Of a stretch of 64,000 nt of DNA, positions 34,652 to 45,811 are shown piece by piece (the stretch's first letter is position 1; each line of letters starts with the position of its first letter). The DNA is from Centropus unirufus. Taxonomy: Eukaryota; Chordata; Aves; Cuculiformes; Centropidae. A program made the translations under genes and the position numbers. The notes below the pieces were generated by a model. That model did no database searches and was not told the DNA's origin. It saw only the letters and a list, made by a program, of their open reading frames with translations. The DNA is taken from the NCBI GenBank assembly GCA_013397695.1, contig VYZI01000182.1:249503-313502 (forward strand). Direction: 5' to 3'.

Positions 34652-34801
34652 CATGGAACAGGCTGCTCAGGGTGGTTGAGTCACCATCCCTGGAGGTAAT
34701 TAAAACTATGGTAGATGAGGTGCTCGGGGATCTGGTTTAGTAGTGGATGGGTTCGGTTGGAGTCGATCTCAAAGGTCTTCTCCAACCAAATGATTCTATG
34801 C
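34652..34801 (+). mobile_element. CR1 retrotransposon 3' end, type B
   Basis: GGAACAGGCTGCTCAGGGTGG, then GGTAGATGAGGTGCTCGGGG and TGGTTTAGTAGTGGATGGG, ending CCAACCAAATGATTCTATG. The 'TTTAGTAGTGG' segment is diagnostic of this type. Confidence 0.85.
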
Positions 34802-35521
34802 TACTGATGTGCTCTAAAACCCCTGCTACTGACTCACCAGCCCCCAGTGTGGAGCAATTGAGGTTTGATCCTGCATTGACACAAAGTTTTCCAGTTATTA
34901 CGGGAGTTCAGGATTCCAGTTAGCCCTTTCTACCAAACTTCATTACCAATTTCCAGCTTGGATTGGATACAGCAATTCACTGAGATGTATTCCATCCCAC
35001 TTGGAGTTAGATAATTTGTTTATCTTTAAATAAAGGGAAGCAGCGTCACTAAAGTAAATTGAGATATCACTTCTAGAAGCATACAGAACTATTTCCACAT
35101 GTAAGATTAAACACATGTTCACTAATTAACACAAACCAAGTTTGACAGGACAGGCTTCTGTGGCACTGAAAAAACTGTTTACATAATCCACCCAAAAGCA
35201 GCACCTTCTTGGCTTTTGGTAACAAAGGATATTTGTCCCCCACTGGACACTTTGCCTACTGAGATAAGGGAAACAAGGGCTTTTGCACACTGGGTTGCAG
35301 TGATAGCAATTCACTCATTGCCACAAGAAAGCCATGGCTACCACTAACTCCACTGTGCTCAGAGCTGTGGCAGGAAAGGGAGGGAAGTCTCTGCTCTTAA
35401 AAACTCTTTTTTATCTCCTTTGTTTGTTCTCCTTAAGGAAAATCTGTCCCAAAAAGTAATACTGCCTTCACATTTTCAGGGGAAATGTTGAATTTATTTC
35501 CCCTGTCCCGCTTACTTATTT
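34802..35521. other. Non-coding stretch, nothing recognised
   Basis: About 720 bases of AT-rich sequence between CR1 copies. No supported feature. Confidence 0.5.
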
Positions 35522-35588
35522 TCATAGATTGGGTTGGAAGGGGCCTTAGAGCACATCCAGTTCCAACCCCCTGACACGGGCAGGGGTA
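35522..35588 (-). mobile_element. Short CR1 3' end, type A
   Basis: CATAGATTGGGTTGGAAGGGG to CCCCTGACACGGGCAGGG. Only the extreme 3' ~65 bases were inserted or kept. Confidence 0.88.
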
Positions 35589-35725
35589 GCTTATCTTTAA
35601 AATATATGAAAGCCTTCGGAAGTCTTGCTGGAGCATTACCTGTGCTTAAAAAGGGGAGGCAGCTCAGATTGATTCTTAGAGCTTATTAGAAATAAGCTCT
35701 GCATTTCTTCAAATCCATAGCATAA

Positions 35726-36005
35726 TGTCACAGAATGTCCAGGGACCCGCAAGGGCCATCGAGTCAAGCTCCTGTCCCTGCACAGGACACCCCGACATCC
35801 ACCCTGTGGGGTTGAGGGCCTTGGCCAAAGGCTTCTGGAATATTGTCAGGCTGGGGCTGTGCCTGCTTCCCTGGGAGCTGTTCCAGGGCTCCACCACCCT
35901 CTGGGGGAAGAACCTTCTCCTTGTGTCCAACCTACCCCTCACCTGGCCCGACTTCCAGCCATTCCCCGCATCCTTCTCCACTGCAGCAGGAGAAACTGGA
36001 GCCTT
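35726..36005 (-). mobile_element. CR1 retrotransposon fragment, type C
   Basis: Carries the distinctive CTGTCCCTGCACAGGACACC and GGCTTCTGGAATATTGTCAGG blocks shared only with the copy at 54.1 kb in this window. The 113- and 142-codon frames over it are CR1-derived on either strand. Confidence 0.88.
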
Positions 36006-36757
36006 TCTGGATGAACAAGATGTCTCCAGTGCTTCTGATAAACCAAACAAGAACCTAAACTCAACAGGAAGGAGGCATCTTCACAAGAGGGGCCACGGCC
36101 ACGAATGCCTGAAGAGCAGGAGGGTGAGCCTTCCTTTTGTAGATACAAACTGAACAACTCCAGTTGCGAGCCAAACCCTGCTCAAACATCAGTATGAAAT
36201 TAACTGCAGCACTTCTGTGTTTCCCCAGAGGTGTTTGCTTAACAGGAATTCCTTTGAACACCAAGCATCTTTAACGAGTCTATCAAATCCATGTTAACAG
36301 CTTGGGGATGTATCACCATTTACTCCGGCATCAGAAATGCCTGTTTTAGAGCTTTAGCACAAACATGTTGGGTTTTTTAATTCACAATGAGGTTGTTCTG
36401 TTCAGATGGGCCTCATCATAACTTATCAGTCCTTAATTGTATTAGAAACAGCAACAGCAGCCTTAAATCCTTTACTTTCACTGAATTTATGAAACTAGAA
36501 ACCAATACTTGAGCCCATTGCCATATAAATATGTAAAACGTATGCATATCACTCTCTGCACACAAGTAGAAGTAAGGATATGGGGCTTATACTCCTTTTA
36601 GTTATGCTAATTCTGTTGATGCCAGTCGTTTTACTCCTGATTTATACTGGTACAAGTAACGAGAGGATCGTGACGCATATTTTGATGTGTGCAGGGAAAG
36701 CTGCAAACAACATTAATTTCCATCATGAAAACCCGTTGCCTCTAAAAATCCAGTGTT
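36006..36757. other. Non-coding stretch with a possible L3-like piece
   Basis: Unique AT-rich sequence apart from a weak ancient-repeat match near 36.6 kb. Confidence 0.45.
36605..36675 (+). repeat. Possible ancient L3/CR1-like fragment
   Basis: TTTTACTCCTGATTTATACTGG then TACAAGTAACGAGAGGATC resembles the 'ttactcctgatttacaccagtgtaagtgagatcagaat' stretch of ancient amniote repeats. A single block only, so low confidence. Confidence 0.35.
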
Positions 36758-37095
36758 CATAGAACCATGAAATGGGTTGGGTTCAAAGGGACCTCAAAGC
36801 CCATCCAGTTCCACCCCCTGCCGTGGGCAGGGACACCTCCCACTGGATCAGGGGGCTCCAAGCCCCATCCAACCTGGCCTTGAACACCTCCAGGGATGGG
36901 GCAGCCACCATTTCCCAGGGCAACCTGCGCCTCCCCACCCGCACAGGAAAGCATTTCTTCCTCAGATCCCATCTCAATCTCCCCTATTTCAGCTTAAAAC
37001 TCTTCCCCCTTGTCTTATCCCTGCAGTTCTTGATAAAAAACCCCTTCCCAGCTTCCCTGAGGGTCCCGTTAAGCACAGGAACGCTGCTGTCTTGC
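36758..37095 (-). mobile_element. CR1 retrotransposon fragment, type A
   Basis: Opens with CATAGAACCATGAAATGGG and runs through CTGCCGTGGGCAGGGACACC and CCTTGAACACCTCCAGGG into the ORF tail, ending near GCACAGGAACGCTGCTGTC. The middle CTGGGCCAGGGCC block is shortened. Confidence 0.93.
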
Positions 37096-38483
37096 TGGTA
37101 AGAGATGGTTTTACCAGTATAAAGGAGATCCAGTAAATTCCCCACTGCTACGCAAGCTCTTTTTTCCTAACTACAAGCAGCCTCATTGCATTTCTTTGTT
37201 CTTTTCCATGGTAACGTGATATTGGTTACACAGAGCTGATTTTTAACATTGTTTATTTAATGGAAAAATGCATGGAAATGCTGCTCATCCTAAAAAACAG
37301 TAGTTAATGTCAGAATGCTACATGCATTTCCTTATGAATGCTGTGTGAAAATAGAAGGTTGAGTAATAAAGGCTTTGGTGTGTACTAGCATTATTATCAC
37401 CATAATCAAGTTGTTTTTTTTTTTTGTAAACAGAATCGTGCAATTTAATACAGAATTGCCATTTTCCACATTAAGTTGTTTTGGCCACTGCTGTACATGA
37501 CTGAATCTAACAGCAAGCTGATGTTTGAGAGGGTTTGCAGCGCAGTTGTGAAGAGCTGAGCTATTATCTACAAACGGAAGTTTCACCCTGCTGAGTTTAC
37601 CTCATTTCCACTGTCTGCCGCCTCCAAAAATCTGCTTCCCATTAATTTGGGTTCTTCTGATGTTATGAGATCACACACCAAGCCCCAAGTAGCCAGCTGT
37701 CCTTTGTCATCCTAACCCATGTATCTCCATGACCACCTTCTAGCTCTTCCCATGTCTGTATCTCCAGATATGCACCCTACTGTCTTTTGCCACACTTTTT
37801 TTCTCGGAAAGCCTTGGATGCAGAACTTGGGACTACACATTCCTTCAAGTCCTTGGTGAGGGCTTAATCCAAACTCCAGTACAAAACTAAAGGAGCAAAG
37901 TAATGCCGGCCACAGTCCCCTGAACAACCCTGAAATGAGCTCTTAGGCTGGAGACACTGACACGAGAGTCAGAATTAAATGCAAGTAGGAGAGAATTAAT
38001 TTAAAGCTTTTCCAAAATGTGATATTCATGGATGCTGCACTTTTTAATATGACACGGCCAGCACCAGCCCTGGCAGAGCACGGGGAAAAGCAAACTTATT
38101 TCTGACAGGAGCTGGAAGAAAGTACATTCTGTGAGAAACCCTCTTCTTGCTGACACCACCAGAAGAGCTGTCTGCTCTAAGCATGAACGTATCTCCAAAG
38201 AATACATTTCAACTCACTGAAACTGAGACACTGAAACTCCCCTGGCACCGTATTTCCCATATTTTTTCTGTCTGAGATTTCTGCCGTCTCTTCTACATGG
38301 CCAGACTGGCTCAAAGCTTGAACGACACATCAAGAAAAAGGCAGTCCTCTATTTCCTGGGAAGCAACGAAGAGGGGGAAGGAATTACAGTGGTTGCCCCT
38401 ACCCATTACTAAGATTTATCCTGGAGTGCTGGATTCCCCATCGAGAAATTAAAGCTTACTCCACAAAAAGCTTTGGCTGGAAA
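37096..38483. other. Non-coding stretch, AT-rich
   Basis: No gene or repeat recognised. 37.2-37.45 kb is calm, AT-rich sequence of a kind often conserved in vertebrate introns, but conservation cannot be judged here. Confidence 0.45.
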
Positions 38484-38902
38484 GGTGATCCACGGGCTGG
38501 AGAACCTCCCACATGAGGACAGGCTGGGAGTGTTGGGGTTCACTCTGGAGAAGAGAAAGATCCAAGGAGAACTTAGAGCAGCTTCCAGTACTGAAAGGAG
38601 CTCCCGGAAAGCTGGGGAGGGGCTCTGGATCAGGGAGGTCAGGGATGGGATGAGGGTAAGGGTTTTAAGCTGAAAGAAGAGAGATTGAGATGAAATCTTG
38701 GGAAGAAATGTTTTGCTGTGAGGGTGGGGAGGCCCTGGCCCAGGTTGGCCAGAGCAGTGGTGGCTGCCCCATCCCTGGAGGTGTTGAAGGCCAGGTTGGA
38801 TGGGGCTTGGAGCAACCTCATCCAGTGGGCGGTGTCCCTGGATACTGGAACTGGATGGGATTTAAGGTCCTTTCCAACCCACACGATTCTATGTTTCTAT
38901 GT
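38484..38902 (+). mobile_element. CR1 retrotransposon fragment, type A
   Basis: CTGGAGAACCTCCCACATGAG at the 5' side belongs to the ORF tail. GCTGCCCCATCCCTGGAGG follows, and the copy ends with ACACGATTCTATGTTTCTATG, two terminal repeat units. The CATGGCAGGGGG segment is deleted before ACTGGAACTGGATGGG. Confidence 0.94.
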
Positions 38903-39773
38903 AAATACAGCGCGTGACTATGGCAAAACAGTCCTGATTTGGTGTTGTGGAAATTTTACTGTGTATTTCCAAATAATTTCTCTTTACTTTCCAGTTTTAC
39001 CTACAGAAAAGCAATTTCTTATATCTAGCTTCAGCTCCTTTTAATGTAGAGATGGGAAACGTGTTTTTTCAGGAAAGAAAAAAGAAACTAGTCACCCCTT
39101 ACAACCTATGGAAAAGCTACTGAACCCATTAGGAACTCACAGTCTCCTCAGTGTAAACATGACCAGACAGAAAACCTCGCAGTAAAATTACTTTTCGGAA
39201 TTTTAAAATGATTTTTTCACCGCTTCTGTTCAATTATAGTGAGGACACTGAAATTTCTCAGGGAATTGCTTGAAAATTGAGACATGTTTTGAGGTGCGGT
39301 TGGTGCTCAAACCCAATGAAACGCTTCGTAAGTCCTGCCTAAATCCAGAACTGTCTCAGGCTCCATCTTAGACTTGATGCCTGTTCTGGGAGCAGCACAA
39401 TGAGCCCCTCTAAGCATCAGACACAAAGTTGAGATTACTACAACTGTCTTATAGATGTCAGGACCACATCACAGAAGCCAAAATTAGAGATAAGAAACCC
39501 CAACGTTCTCCTATCAATGAGGGATTGTTCTCTAGGATATATTAACAAGGATTATTAGCTGCTGCCTCCAGCTGAGGATGGTCTCATTCCCAGGGTTTCC
39601 GACATGCAGGTGCTCAAACCCCTCTCTTAACAAAGCCTCTCGCTGGGATTAGTTGATTTGCAATTGCATTGTTGAAATAAGTGTGATGTGAAGACTTCAT
39701 ATCCTGCTAAGAATATTCCGTGGTGCATAAACAGTCAGATAAAGACGAAAATTGTTAACATCAAACTGTGCGG
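38903..39773. other. Non-coding stretch, nothing recognised
   Basis: Unique sequence between two plus-oriented CR1 copies. No supported exon or repeat. Confidence 0.5.
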
Positions 39774-39790
39774 TTTTTTTTTTTTTTTTT
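39774..39790 (+). repeat. T17 homopolymer tract
   Basis: Seventeen T residues about 35 bases before the recognisable start of the long CR1 copy. It may be unrelated slippage, since CR1 does not carry poly-A or poly-T tails. Confidence 0.8.
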
Positions 39791-39825
39791 CTGTACTTGA
39801 GTCAAAGTATTAGTGACACGCGCGA

Positions 39826-40616
39826 GGGACAGGATCCCATCCAGAGGGACCTGGACACGCTTGAGAAGTGAACCTCGTGAGCACAAATTCCTGTGCGTGG
39901 GTTGGGAGAATTCCCAGTACCAAAACAGGCTGTGGGACGAAGGGATTGAGAGCAGCCCTGGGGAGGAGAATTTGCAAGTATTGGTGGATGGAAAGCTGCA
40001 CATAGGCCAGTAACATGTGCTCGTAGCCCAGAAAGCCAAGCATAGCAGGGCCAGAAGGCCGAGGGAGAGGATTCTGCCCCTCCACTCTGCTCTTGAGACC
40101 TCACCTGGAGCCCTTTGCTCAACTCTGGACCCTTCCGCCCAGGAAAGACATGGACCTGTTGGAGCAGGTCCAGAGGAGGCAACAGAAATGCTCAGATGGA
40201 TGGAACTCCTCTCCTACAAGGAAAGAGTGAGACAGTTGGGTTTGTTCAATCTGGAGAAGAGAAGGTTCCAAGGGAGACCTTATTATCGCCTTCCAGTATT
40301 TAAAGTAGGTCTAAAGAATGATGGGGACAAACTTTCTATCAGAACCTGTTGTGAAAGGACAAGGGATAACAGTTTTAAATAAGGAGGTTAGATTTAGAGT
40401 GGATACAGGGAAGAAATTTTTTGCAATGAGGGGGGTGAAAGACTGGTCCAGGTTGTCCAGAGAAGTGGCAGAAGCCCCATCCTTGGAAACATTTCAGTTC
40501 CAGTTGGACGGGGCTCTGAGCAACCTGATCCGGTTGAAGATGCTCCTGCTCACTATGCAGGAGGTTGGACAGGATGGCCTCCTAAGTCCCTTCCAACCCA
40601 AATCATTCTATGATTT
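39826..40616 (+). mobile_element. Longest CR1 copy, with remnant of the reverse-transcriptase ORF
   Basis: About 790 bases. The first ~550 correspond to the C-terminal part of the CR1 ORF2 (recognisable translated pieces include WIESSPGEEN-like and LGLFNLEKRRF, in different frames). The 3' UTR (CCATCCTTGGAAACATTTC, CTCCTGCTCACTATGCAGG) follows, ending CAAATCATTCTATGATTTTC. Frameshifts and stops break the ORF and the N-terminal endonuclease and most of the polymerase are missing, so it cannot be autonomous. The larger number of changes suggests it is older than the type A copies. Confidence 0.93.
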
Positions 40617-41417
40617 TCTTCCATTTCTACTACGGAGTCATCAGGCTTTGGTGCCTGGTTAACAACTGTCAGCTCAGTGATGGTACAACAAATGTAAATA
40701 CGCTGCTCCACTGCAGACCAGCTCCAAAGCAAAGTGTTTCTACCTTCAAGTTTCCACCAATAGGAGCAAAATAACGCCCTTAGAGAGAGGCAGCAAAGAG
40801 ATGTACAAAAAACAAACCCCAAGTACAATTAAAGAAACCAGCATGAGACCTTAACTTATGGAAAGCATCGCAAAGTGAAACAGCAGCAGCCGAACAGAAG
40901 CGGAGCGCAGCGTACAGCGAGAGGGATCGGACAATCTGTTAACGAGCTAATTTCATTCTGTTCCCGGGAAGGCAAAATGACACCGAGCACACAAGACTCC
41001 TGCCCTCTGTGGCGTGCGCGGGTGGCTCCAGGGAGAGATAAATCCATTCTCCTCCCAGGCACTGTAGGAGCTAATGAAGTCAAATGGAGACCATCGGGAC
41101 AAGTTTTCTCTCGCTGTCACAGGCTGCTGCCACTCTCTCTCCACCAACGCAGTGCAATCAGCTCTGCACTCTTCTGTGGGGAACGCTGCAGCATGTGGAA
41201 GCAATGGGACTTTTCCCAGAGGACCTGAGCTCCATCTGCGTCAGTCCATCACTGCTCGCTACTGCTGCTTCCAACTAAATGGCACTTGAAAGTACAAAGG
41301 CACAGTTCTCTTCTCATTGAGTGAACCCTCTTACGTTCAGCTGCTCCCTAGTTTTTTATCTCTTCACAAACTTAGAAAAAGATGTTGAAAATTAAAGATA
41401 AGTATAGACATAATGAT
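40617..41417. other. Non-coding stretch with a GC-richer patch
   Basis: Positions 40.86-41.25 kb are GC-richer than the surroundings and have open frames in several phases on both strands, none of which resembles a protein I know. It could be a regulatory element. Confidence 0.4.
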
Positions 41418-41730
41418 GGAATCATAGTTTGGGGTGGAAGGGACCTCAAAGCCCAGCCAGTTCCAACCCCCCTATCATGGGCAGGGACACCTCCCGCTGG
41501 ATCAGGGGCTCCAAGCCCCATCCAACCTGGCCTTGAACACCTCCAGGGATGGGGCAGCCACCACTGCTCTGGCCAACCTGGGACGGGCCCTCCCCACCCT
41601 CACTAGAAGACATTTCCTCCTAATATAGCATCTACAAATTAAGATTCTCTTCTCAAATAATTCGTGTTTAGTTATTTCTTCCTAAGATCTCATTTAAATT
41701 CCCCTGCTTTCAGCCTAAACACAATACCTC
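41418..41730 (-). mobile_element. CR1 retrotransposon fragment, type A, with internal insertion
   Basis: GAATCATAGTTTGGGGTGG through GGGGCAGCCACCACTGCTC to CATTTCCTCCTAAT. About 55 unrelated AT-rich bases (41.62-41.67 kb) follow, then the element resumes with a partly repeated TATTTCTTCCTAAGATCTC. This looks like an insertion with a short duplication of the site. Confidence 0.9.
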
Positions 41731-43476
41731 TCATCCTTGTGGTCCAATAAAGACCAATATCCTTTAAAGGATCTGCCAACTGAGTACCCAAACTCTAAAA
41801 AAGGGGTCTAATTTTCAGAAAACAGATATTAGTTCCTCTCAGCCAGGGACATACAGGTGAAAAGAGTGAAACATGGTGATCATTCTTCATCAATCTGAAT
41901 AAAGCAGCATCAAATATACTCATTGTTTATATCCAAGGTTTTTTCTACAGGCACCTCAAATCCTTCTCCAGTTGGTGTCTCAGCCTTGCCAGAAGCAGCA
42001 GACACTGCCTAGGACAACCTGCTTATGGTTGACCCAGTATCAGACACAGCCAAGGCTCGAAGCAGCTGCTGTGGAATACACACGAGAAACCCACATGAGA
42101 GCACTTGGAGAGGCAGCAGCACCACTGATGTGTGCAGCAGAACCAGGGAAGTCTGCTCTCCTCACATGTGGCACACGGTGTAACTTGGCTCTACCGTGCA
42201 CGCTCCATTTCATCTCATTCCCTTCACCTCACCTATTGCAACAACAGCACTTAACAACAGTTTTATACCAAAATGTGATTTTTTTCAAATAAGAAACAGG
42301 TATTTCTGGGCTCAAAGACAATGAAATAATGAACTGGGCACTCTCAAATTCACCACATTGTTCTGGGGAAAGAAAATTCTTTGTATATTTTTATTATTTT
42401 CCCTTCCTATCGGTGGGGTTGGGGACGGGATGAAGAGAGGACAGTGGAGTTGATCCACGCCATCATTTTAAATTTCTTTTGCAGTCACTAAATTGAGAAA
42501 ACTTGACCTGAAAAATGAGCTCAAAATCCTATTCACATGATTTTACCAGGTAAGGCTTAGAAACTGGTTACTGCAAAAAACTGGCGATGCGGGGCAACTT
42601 GACAGCAAACAGTTGTCAGAAGTGTTGTCAGTACATTATATATTTATATGCATTTATAGTACACACATTTCTCTTCCAGGAGGTCCACCAAGCCCTTACT
42701 TTTAATGCCCACCAATGACAGTAACACCGTGGTCCACCTATCTCTGAGCACAAATAACTGATAAAAGCTTGTAAAGATGACATGGCATGCAAAAGTGTGC
42801 AGTGGTTCGTATCAACTACAACAAGTAATCTGCTCACCAAGAGGCCCAGCCAGCAACAACAGCTTCCTGGAGGCTGATCTCCATGCAACGGGCGTATCCT
42901 TCCATACAACAATGGCTTTTCAATGAACAATCTACCAACAACAACCACTTTGAGTATAATTAAGTAATTAATTATATTTTCTAATCTATTGAGCCTTGAT
43001 TGCTTATCAAAGCATTCAGCTGGATCATTTTCCTCTTGTCATTTCCAATTAATTTTGCCTTTTTTTTTTATTTAAGCAAAAGAAAAAGTCTCTCAAACTT
43101 CACGGGGAATCAGGGCTTCACTTTAAAGCGGTAACATCCTATGAGATGATGATGATGATGATGTATTTGTGACTCCACTAAGGTAAAGAGTTCCCGGTTG
43201 CTAGAAAGTATGAAGTACTTATCTTTTTCATTAGCGAAAGACTCATACAGACAGTAATGCCTTTATGGCTCTAATAATCCCCGCAGCCATGCAGTTGCCT
43301 TCGCCACAGCACAGGATGAAACACAGCAGCATGGGGTAATTAGCACAATCAGGAATTAAACTCATCTGGCACCACATCTGCAAACCGATAGCCTGGGATG
43401 TAACATTCATAAGCACCAACTGACAAATATCACAACCCAGACATCCTTGGATGGATGAAACCATCTTAAAGACCTG
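41731..43476. other. Non-coding stretch with one unexplained block
   Basis: Mostly AT-rich. A block at 42628-42960 carries a 106-codon minus-strand frame and differs in texture from its surroundings, and I could not assign it to a repeat family. A short GAT repeat lies at 43.15 kb. Confidence 0.45.
43145..43163. repeat. (GAT)6 microsatellite
   Basis: Six perfect GAT units followed by TATTTG. Non-coding context. Confidence 0.9.
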
Positions 43477-43925
43477 ATGGGGACCTTAAAGATCACCCAT
43501 CAGCAGCGACACCTCCCATTGGGATCAGATTGCCCAAAGCCCCATCCAACCTGGCCTTCAACACCTCCAGGGATGGGGCAGCCACCACTGCTCTGGGCAA
43601 CCTGGGCCAGGGCTTCCCCACCCTCACATCAAAACATTTCTCCCTAAGATCTCATCAATCACCCCTTTCCAGCTGACAACCATTCCCCCTCATTCTATCC
43701 CTGAACTCCCTGATCCAGAGCCTCTCTGCAGCTTTCCTGGAGCCCCTCTCAGCACTGGGAGCTGCTCTAAGGTCTCCCCAGAGCCTTCTCCAGGCTGAAC
43801 AACCCCAACTCTCCCAGCCTGGCCTCATACAGGAGGTCTCCAGCCCTCGGAACACCTTCATGGCCTCCTCTGGCCTCACTCCAACAGATCCATGCCCTGT
43901 GCTGAGGATGCCAGAACTGAACTCA
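43477..43925 (-). mobile_element. CR1 retrotransposon fragment, type A, 3' terminus damaged
   Basis: The inverted terminal repeats are missing and similarity starts at GGGGACCTTAAAGATCACCC. From CCCCATCCAACCTGGCCTTC onward it is well preserved through the ORF tail to GAGGATGCCAGAACTG, one of the farthest 5' reaches of a type A copy here. Confidence 0.93.
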
Positions 43926-45640
43926 GCTCAGCTCAATTCCTTTGGGATTAAAGTTTTTGGAAGACACTCCAGAGAAACGTGTGCAATGACAGCACCACTC
44001 CAACTATCATTTTTACCCCTATATTAGTGGCATAAGGCATTTCAAAAGATGGAATTTATTTGGTCTGACCATGCGCCCTCCTCTGTTTTGTTTGACCTCA
44101 CTGAGAGAAAGAAATAAAATCAATACCAACAGAGACAAAAGACAGCAGTGTTATTTGTGTTAGAGGTAATTAAAAAACCCTCAGACTGTGGCCCTTGAAA
44201 TGTTTCAATAAGAAGAGGACAAGCTTTCCTGCAATGACACTGGCTTCTCAAGAACATGACTGGGGATACAACACCTCAGATGACAGCACTCTCTTTTCTG
44301 GACCGAATATTCCGAGCTCCCCAGGACTAGGACTTACACCACCAGGGCAATGTGGAAGCACACAGTTTCCAACGCACTAGGCTCTCTTGGGCAGGGTCTG
44401 AAGCGCAGCTTTGCATTCTCTTCCATCCCCTTCATTTGCATTAGGAGCAAATTACAAGTCTCTTTGCGTGCAGTCTTCTATTAAACTAATAAAAGGTAAA
44501 TGAACCAGCTATCCTCCTCCTTGCTCCTTGTCCAGCTGGACCAGGAATGCTTTGACGTTCCCTACAATCCATGCAAGTAGATGATGGATTACTTAGTCCC
44601 TTGTGGGTAAATAATCCAGCTGTAATAAATAGCACAGCCATAAATGAAGTGACCTGGTTTACATACAGGATCTACACAATGTACTACATATAAAATATAC
44701 AGTACGTATGGTACAGGAATTATAACCTCAAATGAATATCATTTATAAATACACTTTTGTAATTACAGTGTCAGAAAGAGTGATGTCTATATAAAATAAC
44801 ATGTAAACCATAGTGATGAGAGAGGAAATTCTCTCTGATTGAAGAGAAGAGCATAATCTCACTTACATTGGTATGGATATCCCAAGCTGGATATCCCAAG
44901 TTTCACCGCTGACTGTTGTAAAGGCAAACAATGTGGTTGGTCTCTTTTTTCCCCTTAAGAGTGACATCGGGATTTTTAAGGTGCTTGTCAGAGCAGGGAT
45001 GATGCCACATTTCCTTCCAGCCATGGAGCTCTGCCAGTTCACATTTTACATTGTTTGTGGAATTCTACATCCTCAGTTCAGCTCTGGGATGGTTTTCCTC
45101 AGGACGCTGCAATCTTGCAGGTTTAAAAGCCTCTGCTCATCTAACACAATGCATTCAAGCACATAAGAACTCTTCATTGAGAAAGGTGGTTAAAATTATA
45201 CTGAAGCTGGGAGAACAGGACTGGAAAATTACCCAGCTGGGTACTGATACATCACCTATAAAGTACAGTCAAATGGAATAAACCAGACAAAATGAACTGC
45301 ATTCACTTCTGAGGATAATGATTTGAAAAGATGCTTCATAAAATAAAACGTAATGCTAATTATGCTTTTATGGAACATGATTATTTAGCCTTTACTAGCT
45401 ATAGGGAGTGGACCATTAAAGCTAACATCCACTGAAAACACAAACTGTATTTCTATACAGTGCTTTTCCAACTTTTTTTTGACTTGGCTCATGTACACAT
45501 CCCAGCTGTGTTTGTAAACTTCCCTACTTAGATGCTTCCATGAAACATTTAGGAAAGCTGTCTTAATAGCTGCAGGATTTCCACGCAGACTGATCATTTC
45601 TGTTGCTTGGCCTTGAGCACCCCATGAAAAAAAGACAACT
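43926..45640. other. Non-coding stretch, AT-rich
   Basis: No gene supported. 44.64-44.80 kb is especially AT-rich, and a 13-base unit is duplicated in tandem at 44.88 kb. Confidence 0.5.
44874..44900 (+). repeat. Tandem duplication of TGGATATCCCAAG
   Basis: The 13-mer TGGATATCCCAAG occurs twice, one base apart. Each copy includes the palindrome GATATC. A small recent slippage event is the simplest explanation. Confidence 0.85.
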
Positions 45641-45697
45641 GCGAGGACTACAGAGCACTGGAAGAGGCTACCCAGGGAGGGCATGGAGCCTCCTCCT
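45641..45697 (+). mobile_element. CR1 fragment, type D, cut by another CR1
   Basis: GAGGACTACAGAGCACTGG, GAGGCTACCCAGGGAGGG and GGAGCCTCCTCCTC correspond to the plus-sense '..gcactggaacaggctgcccaggga..tctccttct' of type D. It stops exactly where a minus-strand type B copy begins. Confidence 0.65.
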
Positions 45698-45811
45698 CAT
45701 AGAAACATTAAGGTTGGAAAAGACCTACAAGATCAGCCAGTCTGGTCATCAGCCCAGCCCCGCCGTGCCTGCTAAAACCATGTCCTGAAGTGCCACAGCT
45801 ACATGAATATT
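45698..45811 (-). mobile_element. CR1 retrotransposon 3' end, type B
   Basis: CATAGAAACATTAAGGTTGG through CCCCGCCGTGCCTGCTAAAACC to CTGAAGTGCCACAGCTAC. It probably inserted into, or replaced the end of, the neighbouring plus-strand fragment. Confidence 0.88.

Noticed and set aside
35709..36153. Frames of 113 and 142 codons
   Set aside because: They fall on a type C CR1 copy, and the same reading recurs at 54.1-54.5 kb.
42628..42948. Endogenous retrovirus LTR
   Set aside because: I looked for TG...CA ends, a TATA box, a poly-A signal and a primer-binding site pattern. None is clear, so it is left as an unexplained block.
45385..45684. Minus-strand frame with a signal-peptide-like start
   Set aside because: The hydrophobic start overlaps a CR1 fragment, and the rest shows no family, splice sites or codon pattern. 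Most likely chance.
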